NCBI GenBank assembly: GCA_052035295.1
Contig: JBPOHS010000046.1
Location: 34,414 to 98,413, forward strand
Reading direction: 5' to 3'
From: HdN1 sp052035295
GTDB lineage: Bacteria > Pseudomonadota > Gammaproteobacteria > Pseudomonadales > Ketobacteraceae
Length of the DNA: 64,000 nt
Positions within the stretch are counted from its first letter, which is position 1; every line of letters starts with the position of its first letter. The notes below the pieces were generated by a model. It was not told where the DNA came from. It was given only the letters and a program-made list of their open reading frames with translations, and ran no database searches. Shown in pieces: positions 58,317 to 64,000 of the stretch. The position numbers and the translations under genes are program-made.

Positions 58317-58769
58317 TCAGGTACCCCACTGTTTTTCCTTGATTTCTTCAAGGGTTTTGCAGTCAATGCAGAGCGTGGCGGTAGGGCGGGCTTCGAGGCG
58401 GCGGACACCGATTTCGATACCGCAGGCGTCACACCAGCCGTAGTCGTGCTTCTGGATGCGATCGAGGGCCTGGTCAATCTTGCGGATCAGCTTGCGCTCA
58501 CGGTCGCGGGTTCTCAGTTCCAGGTTGAATTCTTCTTCCTGGGTGGCACGGTCGGCGGCATCGGGCAGGTTCAGTATTTCATCCTGCATGTGGTGCAGGG
58601 TACTGTCGACTTCTTCCATCAGTTGCAGGCGCCATTTGTGCAGGATCGCCTTGAAGTGATCAAGCTGCGCATCGCTCATATATTCCTCACCTTCGGCCGT
58701 CTGGTAAGGTGTGAAAGTTGAGCGGGACAACTCGACGACGCTTTTCTTCTTGGACTTTTTGGTTGACAT
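58317..58769 (-). CDS. dksA: RNA polymerase-binding transcription factor DksA
   Basis: DksA binds the RNA polymerase secondary channel and works with ppGpp in the stringent response. The 150 residues begin 'MSTKKSKKKSVVELSRSTFT' and include the coiled-coil tip 'NLPDAADRATQEEEFNLELR' (two acidic residues 'DxxDxA') and the four-Cys zinc finger 'CDACGIEIGVRRLEARPTAT' with 'CIDC'. The ATG at 58769 has GAGGAG 9 bases upstream. A dyad symmetry lies in its predicted promoter. Confidence 0.97.
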   Translation of the reverse strand: MSTKKSKKKSVVELSRSTFTPYQTAEGEEYMSDAQLDHFKAILHKWRLQLMEEVDSTLHHMQDEILNLPDAADRATQEEEFNLELRTRDRERKLIRKIDQALDRIQKHDYGWCDACGIEIGVRRLEARPTATLCIDCKTLEEIKEKQWGT

Positions 58770-58900
58770 GAGTGAACTCCTCGCAACTTCATTAACCTTC
58801 ATCTATAGCAACAATGAAGGGGGTTGGCAATCAAAAAATGTACAATCCCCGGATGCAGAAGGATCTCGTGCATCAAGAGCAAGGGCCCGGAAAGATAGCA

Positions 58901-58930
58901 TATAACGCGCCGTTATAAAGTTTGGGCAAG
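58901..58930 (-). promoter_or_regulatory. Candidate dksA promoter with a dyad in the spacer
   Basis: On the minus strand TTGCCC (58930-58925) and TTATAT (58906-58901) are separated by 18 bp. TATAACG (58902-58908) and CGTTATA (58912-58918) form a 7-bp dyad across the -10 and spacer, a possible operator. The leader to dksA would be about 125 bases. Confidence 0.4.
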
Positions 58931-59083
58931 ATTACATCCAAATTATGACAGCGGGCCTACATCCGACTACCTTCTGCTAAAGCGCGTCGCGAATTATCAT
59001 GCCATAGCGCTGGCTTGTGAATACCGGTTCGCGATTTTGTTGATTCCCTTCATTTTATGTACAAGTCATGGAGCATCGAGCGC

Positions 59084-60253
59084 GTGAAGTTAGCCCACCG
59101 GGTGTCGAATATTCAGCCTTTTCATGTCATGGCGTTGTTGGCGCGAGCAAAGCATTTGCAGTCGCAGGGGCATGATGTCATTCATCTGGAAGTCGGCGAA
59201 CCCGATTTTGATACGCCCGCGCCAATCGTTGAGGCTGGGATAGAAGCACTCAGGCAGGGTAAAACCCACTACACGCCTGCCCTCGGGTTGCCCGAATTGC
59301 GCGAGGCCATCGCGCGCTACTATGGTGAGCTTTTCGGGGTGGACATTGCGCCAGGGCGGGTTGTCATTACGCCCGGTGCATCGGGCGCTCTCGGGCTGGT
59401 AACGGCCGCCCTGTTCAATCCGGTGGATCGCGTCATGCTGGCGGACCCGGGATACCCGTGCAACAGCAATTTTCTGCATCTGATCGGGGCACGCCCACAA
59501 TGGGTGGCGACCGGTGAGGAAACGCGCTTTCAATTGACAGCAGCGCTTGCTGAGCGGCACTGGCGTGATGATACATCGGGTGTACTGGTGGCATCGCCGT
59601 CCAATCCTACCGGGACGCTGCTTTCCTTGCAGGAGTTGGGCGATTTGCATGAAGTCACGCGAGAGCGCGAAGGCGCTTTGCTGGTGGATGAAATCTATCA
59701 GGGGCTGACGTATGGAGCCGACTCAGAAACCGCGTTGGCACTGACGCATGCCAGCGAAGATGTGGTGGTCATCAACAGTTTCTCGAAATTTTTCGGAATG
59801 ACCGGTTGGCGCCTGGGCTGGATCGTTGCGCCGGAGACGCTGGTACCAACGCTCGACAAGCTGGCGCAGAATTTCTATCTCGCGGCACCCACCCCCAGCC
59901 AGTATGCCGCGCTGGCTGCCTTCACGCCCGACTGTTTGGGTATTCTGGAAAAGCGTCGTAACGAGTTGCGCGCCCGGCGGGATTACTTGCTGGAGGCGCT
60001 TCCTGAGTTGGGTTTCAGGATTCCTGTGATACCGGAAGGGGCTTTCTACATTTATAGCGATGTGTCGGCGCTGACCGACGACAGCTTCGCTTTCTGTGAG
60101 GATTTGCTCGAGAAAACCCATGTCGCGGTAACGCCAGGCAAGGATTTTGGTTACGACCATTGCAAGCGCTACCTGCGGATTGCATATACTGCCCCGATCC
60201 CGCGCTTGCAGGAAGCGGTGGCAAGAATTGCCAGTCATCTTCAAAAAGGTTAA
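59084..60253 (+). CDS. PLP-dependent aminotransferase, class I/II
   Basis: A 389-residue fold-type I aminotransferase. Residues seen: 'VIHLEVGEPDFDTPAPIVEA', 'LPELREAIARYYGELFG', 'LLVDEIYQGLTYG' (Tyr and Asp that hold PLP) and the Schiff-base Lys in 'SFSKFFGMTGWRLGWIV', then 'FAFCEDLLEKTHVAVTPGKD' and 'LRIAYTAP'. It resembles aspartate/aromatic aminotransferases of subgroup I-gamma; the exact substrate is uncertain. I chose GTG 59084 because GGAG lies about 10 bases upstream; the ATG at 59057 has none. It precedes a LysR gene with an 82-bp gap. Confidence 0.9.
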   Translation: MKLAHRVSNIQPFHVMALLARAKHLQSQGHDVIHLEVGEPDFDTPAPIVEAGIEALRQGKTHYTPALGLPELREAIARYYGELFGVDIAPGRVVITPGASGALGLVTAALFNPVDRVMLADPGYPCNSNFLHLIGARPQWVATGEETRFQLTAALAERHWRDDTSGVLVASPSNPTGTLLSLQELGDLHEVTREREGALLVDEIYQGLTYGADSETALALTHASEDVVVINSFSKFFGMTGWRLGWIVAPETLVPTLDKLAQNFYLAAPTPSQYAALAAFTPDCLGILEKRRNELRARRDYLLEALPELGFRIPVIPEGAFYIYSDVSALTDDSFAFCEDLLEKTHVAVTPGKDFGYDHCKRYLRIAYTAPIPRLQEAVARIASHLQKG

Positions 60254-60335
60254 TACGTAGGGTGACGATAGAAACAGATCATGATCTGCAATTTCATGCG
60301 GGCGATCTTGTTGTGTCAGAGTCGGGAGTCAAGCA

Positions 60336-61250
60336 GTGATCGATTACAATGAAATGGCGATTTTCGCCAAAGTGGTGGATGCGGGCAGTTACACGCGTGC
60401 CGCAGATAAATTGGGGCTTCCGAAATCAACGGTGAGTCGCAAGATTACGCAACTCGAAGAGCGTCTCGGTGTGCGCTTGTTGCATCGCACCACGCGTGCG
60501 ATCAAGCCCACGGAAATGGGCAAGGCTTATTACAACCATTGTTCGCAAATGGTGGCAGAAGCGGAGGAGGCACAGCGCTCCATTCACCAGTTGCAGGCAG
60601 AACCCAGCGGATTGCTGAGAGTGACAGCGCCGGTAGCGTTTGGTTCGAGTTTCCTGGTGGAGACGGTGCATGCGTTTCTCACGGCCTATCCGCAGGTCAG
60701 GATGGACATTATTCTGGATAACAAGGTGCTGGATCTTGTCGAAGATGAGATCGACGTTGCCTTCCGTATTGGCCCGATGAGCGACTCATCGTTGGTTGCG
60801 CGCAACCTTGGCACGATACGCCTGATCATGTGTGCGTCGCCGGATTATGTGAAAAAGCAGGGCGCACCCCGTTCAATTACGGAATTGAGCAAACACAATT
60901 GCATCATGCACAACAACATGCCCTGGGTGTTACAGGGGCCGAGCGGTCGTGTCGATGCGGAGGTAGGTGGGCGCATTCTCGTCAATGACATGGACATGAG
61001 CAAACGCATGCTGATCGGCGGCTACGGAATCGGTTTGCTTCCCATTACCATGGCCTGTGACGAGATCGGGCGTGGGCAATTGATCCAGGTGCTCCCTGAT
61101 TACCACTTTCCGGATCGCGATATTTATCTGGTGTATCACAGTCGGCGTCAGCTGCCGACCAAAGTGGTGGCTTTCATCGATTTCGTCATGGAGCGGTGCA
61201 AGCCCATTGCGCCTTGGGAAATGCACAAGGCCGTGTGCGCGGCGCAATGA
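60336..61250 (+). CDS. LysR-family transcriptional regulator
   Basis: A 304-residue LysR-type regulator: N-terminal winged HTH 'EMAIFAKVVDAGSYTRAADK', 'LGLPKSTVSRKITQLEERLG', 'VRLLHRTTRAIKPTEMGKAY' and a periplasmic-binding-like effector domain ('SGLLRVTAPVAFGSSFLVE...'). The HTH and the 'DEIDVAFRIGPMSDSSLVAR' segment put it with the CrgA/DmlR-type subgroup. GTG start with GGGAG upstream. It lies between the aminotransferase and an SPFH gene, all on the plus strand; its target is unknown. Confidence 0.92.
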   Translation: MIDYNEMAIFAKVVDAGSYTRAADKLGLPKSTVSRKITQLEERLGVRLLHRTTRAIKPTEMGKAYYNHCSQMVAEAEEAQRSIHQLQAEPSGLLRVTAPVAFGSSFLVETVHAFLTAYPQVRMDIILDNKVLDLVEDEIDVAFRIGPMSDSSLVARNLGTIRLIMCASPDYVKKQGAPRSITELSKHNCIMHNNMPWVLQGPSGRVDAEVGGRILVNDMDMSKRMLIGGYGIGLLPITMACDEIGRGQLIQVLPDYHFPDRDIYLVYHSRRQLPTKVVAFIDFVMERCKPIAPWEMHKAVCAAQ

Positions 61251-61308
61251 AACGTGTGACGGAATTCCCATTCAAAATAGATTTCTAAACTGCGAAGGAG
61301 GAAGCAAC

Positions 61309-62220
61309 ATGATGGGTTCAGGAGTGACTGTAATTATTGCGCTTGTCCTGGTGGTGATTGTGATTCTCAAGGGCATCAAGGCGGTGCCGCAAGGATATCA
61401 ATGGACGGTAGAGCGATTCGGGCGATATACCCATACCTTGAATCCGGGGTTCAACCTGATCATTCCGTTTGTCGATCAAATCGGCCAGAAGCAAAACATG
61501 ATGGAGCAGGTGCTCGATGTGCCACCTCAGGAAGTGATCAGCGCCGACAACGCGCAGGTGACCACCGATGCAGTGTGTTTCTATCAGGTGCTGGATGCCG
61601 CGAAAGCCTCGTATGAGATTTCGGATTTGCGTGGTGCCTTGCGTAATCTGGTGATGACGAACATCCGCGCCGTGCTGGGTTCGATGGAGCTCGATCAGAT
61701 GCTCTCCAACCGGGACCAGATCAACGTCGCGTTGCTCAACAAGGTGGATGAGGCGACGGATCCCTGGGGATTGAAAGTCACGCGTGTTGAAATTCGCGAT
61801 ATTTCGCCACCGCAGGATCTGGTCGAGTCGATGGCCAACCAGATGAAATCCGAGCGGGAAAAGCGGGCTGCGATCCTGCGTGCCGAAGGTGAACGCGAGG
61901 CTGCGATCAAGGTGGCGGAAGGCGAGAAAAAAGCGGCGGTGCTGCGCGCCGAGGGTGAAAAGGAGGCTGCATTTTTGCAGGCCGAAGCGCGCGAACGTAC
62001 TGCCGAAGCTGAGGCGCGTGCAACACATATGGTGTCCAAGGCCATTGACGGCGGCAATCTGCAGGCCGTGAATTATTTCGTCGCGCAGAAATATGTAGAC
62101 GGCTTGGCACAGTTGGCGGCATCGCCGAACAGCAAGGTGATCATGCTGCCGTTAGAGGCGACATCGATTCTGGGGGCGTTGGAAGGTATCCGTGATCTGG
62201 TGAAACAGACCACAAAGTAG
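61309..62220 (+). CDS. SPFH/band 7 protein (paraslipin)
   Basis: A 303-residue stomatin-like membrane protein. Short N-terminal membrane anchor ('VTVIIALVLVVIVILKGI'), then the SPFH domain ('VPQGYQWTVERFGRYTHTLN', 'NLIIPFVDQIGQKQNMMEQV', 'VTRVEIRDISPPQDLVESM') and a long charged coiled coil of repeated 'AEGEREAAIKVAEGEKKAAV'-type heptads (about 185-250). Two adjacent ATGs at 61309/61312 follow AAGGAGGA. nfeD follows 13 bp later, the conserved paraslipin-NfeD operon linked to membrane quality control. Confidence 0.95.
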   Translation: MMGSGVTVIIALVLVVIVILKGIKAVPQGYQWTVERFGRYTHTLNPGFNLIIPFVDQIGQKQNMMEQVLDVPPQEVISADNAQVTTDAVCFYQVLDAAKASYEISDLRGALRNLVMTNIRAVLGSMELDQMLSNRDQINVALLNKVDEATDPWGLKVTRVEIRDISPPQDLVESMANQMKSEREKRAAILRAEGEREAAIKVAEGEKKAAVLRAEGEKEAAFLQAEARERTAEAEARATHMVSKAIDGGNLQAVNYFVAQKYVDGLAQLAASPNSKVIMLPLEATSILGALEGIRDLVKQTTK

Positions 62221-62233
62221 ACGGAGGTGTTTC

Positions 62234-62686
62234 ATGCTGGAAGCCATCGATAACGCCGGTTGGTATTGGCTCAGTTTTGGCCTGTTGCTGATTGTCGGCG
62301 AGACGTTGGGCGCGGCTGGCTTTCTGTTGGGTGCTGCGGTGGCTGCGCTACTGCTGGGTGCGGTGGTATTGCTAATGCCCGAAATGAACTGGCATGAACA
62401 GGTGCTGTCCTTTGCTGTGCTCTCCATCTTCTTTACCGTGGTGTACTGGAAGCGGTTTCGTCGCTTCAACGAGAAGACAGATCGCCCGCAGTTGAATCAG
62501 CGTCTCCTGCAGTTGGTGGGTACGACACACGTGCTGGCATCGCCTGTAGAAGATGGTGTAGGACGGTTGCAGGCCGGCGATACCTTATGGAAAGTGCACT
62601 GCAAGCAATCTTCGCTACCGGCGGGCGCGCGGGTGCGAGTGACGGGTGTGAAGGGGACGCATCTCGTGGTTGAGGTGATCTCGTGA
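62234..62686 (+). CDS. NfeD-family membrane protein
   Basis: A 150-residue NfeD1b-type protein. Three membrane helices ('WYWLSFGLLLIVGETLGAAG', 'LLGAAVAALLLGAVVLLM', 'LSFAVLSIFFTVVYWKRF') are followed by a soluble OB-fold domain (about 80-150) with 'GRLQAGDTLWKVHCKQSSLP' and 'GARVRVTGVKGTHLVVEV'. Ribosome site GGAGGTG. It partners with the SPFH protein upstream. It ends with TGA overlapping the GTG start of the next gene, so folM is translationally coupled. Confidence 0.93.
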   Translation: MLEAIDNAGWYWLSFGLLLIVGETLGAAGFLLGAAVAALLLGAVVLLMPEMNWHEQVLSFAVLSIFFTVVYWKRFRRFNEKTDRPQLNQRLLQLVGTTHVLASPVEDGVGRLQAGDTLWKVHCKQSSLPAGARVRVTGVKGTHLVVEVIS

Positions 62687-63408
62687 GCGCTCAGGGTTTG
62701 CGTTATGCATTCGTGACGGGGGCCGGGCGACGGCTGGGCTATGAGCTGTGCCGTTACTGGCTGGCGCAGGGTTGGCAGGTTGTCGCGCATTATCGGTCTG
62801 TGTCAGCCGAGATTGAAACCTTGCGTTCCCTGGGGGCCACGGTATTGCAGGCTGACTTTGAAGATGATGCGTCGGTATTGGCCCTGATCGAAAAAATAAA
62901 GACATGCGTTCCTCATCTTGATCTTGTGGTGCACAACGCCTCGTGTTTCTACAAGGAAGGCGACGATCTCGAGTCCAATTTGAAGGCAATGGATGCGTTC
63001 TACCGCGTGCATATGAAGGCACCTTATGCCCTCAATCTCGGCTTGGAATCATTGCTGCGGTCAACCCCGCATGAGTATGCCGATGTCATTCACATTACCG
63101 ATATTTTTGCCGATCGCCCGAATGCCATGTTTACGGCGTATTGTTCGAGCAAAGCCGGGCTGGCCAATCTGAGTTTGTCTTTTGCCAAACGGTTTGCACC
63201 GAAAATCAAGGTGAATTCCATTCAGCCGGGGCCTGTCAAATTCCTCGATTCGCATAGTGATGCGGCCAAAGCGGCTGTGCTGCGCGAGACGCTGCTGGGC
63301 CGTGAAGGCGGGTTCGAGCCTGTCGTGCAAATGGTGGCGGCCATTGTGGGTAATGCATTTCTGACCGGGGCGGCTTACAAGGTCGATGGGGGGAGGTCGT
63401 TGGCGTAG
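62683..63408 (+). CDS. folM: FolM-like pteridine reductase (SDR family)
   Basis: A 241-residue short-chain dehydrogenase/reductase. NADPH-binding features resemble FolM and PTR1 pteridine reductases: 'VTGAGRRLGYELCRYWLAQG' with a TGxxxRLG loop, then 'VVAHYRSVS' (the HYR motif). 'LVVHNASCFYKEG' and catalytic 'FTAYCSSKAGLANLSLSFAK' (YxxxK) are present, followed by 'VNSIQPGPVKF'. In E. coli FolM makes tetrahydromonapterin. The start is GTG 62683 and overlaps nfeD by 4 bp. Substrate identity is inferred from family only. Confidence 0.85.
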   Translation: MSAQGLRYAFVTGAGRRLGYELCRYWLAQGWQVVAHYRSVSAEIETLRSLGATVLQADFEDDASVLALIEKIKTCVPHLDLVVHNASCFYKEGDDLESNLKAMDAFYRVHMKAPYALNLGLESLLRSTPHEYADVIHITDIFADRPNAMFTAYCSSKAGLANLSLSFAKRFAPKIKVNSIQPGPVKFLDSHSDAAKAAVLRETLLGREGGFEPVVQMVAAIVGNAFLTGAAYKVDGGRSLA

Positions 63409-63469
63409 AAGAAATTGCAACCATGGTATGATAGGCATCTGGACGACTGCAGACAAATCTGGATGTATT

Positions 63470-64000
63470 ATGTTGAGACTCAAATCACTGACTATTTTGA
63501 CTTTTCTGACGCTGGCCGCCTGCAGCACGCCATATGGGCCTGCCGGTGGTATGGGCGCAGGTGGATATACGGACAGAGCCATCGACAGCAGCAGTTATTT
63601 TATTCGCTACCAGATGTCGCAGCAGGATGCCATGTTGGCAAGTACTGATCTGCTTACCCCCCTTTGGAAAAAGCGCGCAGCTGAGTTGTGCGAAAGCAAC
63701 GATTTTTACTATGAAACGGACCTCAAAAGAGTAGACGATCAGGGGAAAGTCGATCCGCTTGCTGCACCGTCACTGTTCGGTATTGCGTTTTGCAATAACA
63801 AAATTCAGGACACACGTTTCAAGGCGCCAGACGCGGAATTCGTGTCGCTACAAAGTATTCCCCCGGAAGCCTTCGCCATAAAGGAAGCCAATGGGTTGTG
63901 GGACCTCTTGAGCAATGCCAGATTCGACCAATTGGAATCCGCGTTGACAGCCCTTTATGCAGATAGCACGTCAGGAAAAGCACCTGTGACGGCTTTTCGC
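63470..64000 (+). CDS. Lipoprotein gene, 3' end missing
   Basis: An open frame of 177 codons that runs off the window. It begins 'MLRLKSLTILTFLTLAACST', a lipoprotein signal peptide with a lipobox 'LAAC', so the mature protein should be membrane-anchored through the Cys. The next 155 residues have no low complexity; a Gly-rich start 'PYGPAGGMGAGGYTDR' is followed by 'FFCNNK'-type charged segments and 'NGLWDLLSNARFDQLESALT' near the edge, which may start a repeat-like helical region. No family is assigned. The ribosome site is a weak GGA, and it lies about 60 bp after folM. Confidence 0.75.
   Translation, partial: MLRLKSLTILTFLTLAACSTPYGPAGGMGAGGYTDRAIDSSSYFIRYQMSQQDAMLASTDLLTPLWKKRAAELCESNDFYYETDLKRVDDQGKVDPLAAPSLFGIAFCNNKIQDTRFKAPDAEFVSLQSIPPEAFAIKEANGLWDLLSNARFDQLESALTALYADSTSGKAPVTAFR

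Overview
This window is a chromosomal stretch of a gammaproteobacterium, and the gene order points to the Pseudomonadales/Oceanospirillales side of the class. The evidence is synteny: dksA-gluQ-cbrX-cbrA-cbrB-[CrcZ-like RNA]-pcnB-folK-panB-panC, which is the Pseudomonas arrangement, and aroQ-accB-accC-prmA-DUF3426-dusB-fis-purH-purD, a classic gammaproteobacterial run. LapD/LapG biofilm control, assimilatory NirBD/NasA and osmoregulated glucan synthesis fit a free-living aquatic or soil heterotroph. I see no phage, insertion sequence, CRISPR array, rRNA or tRNA gene. I do not assign a genus.

Layout. 1-5.5 kb: the end of an AraC-type regulator, a 7TMR-DISM hybrid histidine kinase, an HDOD protein and a cNMP-binding/rhodanese protein, with two convergent pairs sharing a TTAA at their stops. 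5.6-9.6 kb: opgG, a small unrecognised gene and opgH for periplasmic glucans. 9.9-19.7 kb: the minus-strand run aroQ to purD. 19.8-21.7 kb: dsbD. 21.9-30.1 kb: a c-di-GMP neighbourhood with lapG-lapD, a DUF2333 gene preceded by four 19-bp repeats, ppa, and a PotD-like binding protein upstream of a GGDEF-EAL membrane protein (NspS/MbaA-like). 30.2-37.4 kb: nirD, nirB, nasA and an NAD/FAD reductase, in two minus-strand units that each carry a sigma-54 promoter with NtrC-like enhancer sites. 37.8-41.2 kb: a membrane protein, mpl, riboflavin synthase and an Smr protein. 41.2-47.8 kb: a second 7TMR-DISM hybrid kinase, acs and an ABC1/UbiB-type kinase-like protein. 47.8-58.8 kb: panC, panB, folK, pcnB, the CrcZ-like RNA, cbrB, cbrA, cbrX, gluQ, dksA. 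59-64 kb: an aminotransferase, a LysR regulator, an SPFH protein with NfeD, a FolM-like reductase and a truncated lipoprotein gene.

How the parts fit. The strongest non-coding element lies between cbrB and pcnB. It is an AT-rich RNA gene of about 0.5 kb on the minus strand with eight clusters of the AAYAAYAA motif bound by Hfq/Crc. It is preceded by a -24/-12 promoter, a perfect IHF match and GTAAC half-sites expected for CbrB, so the CbrAB-to-CrcZ carbon catabolite circuit appears complete within the window apart from crc and hfq. The nas and nir units are predicted to answer to nitrogen status through NtrC and sigma-54. LapD and the MbaA-like protein suggest that periplasmic ligands and c-di-GMP set adhesion; no LapA-type adhesin is present here.
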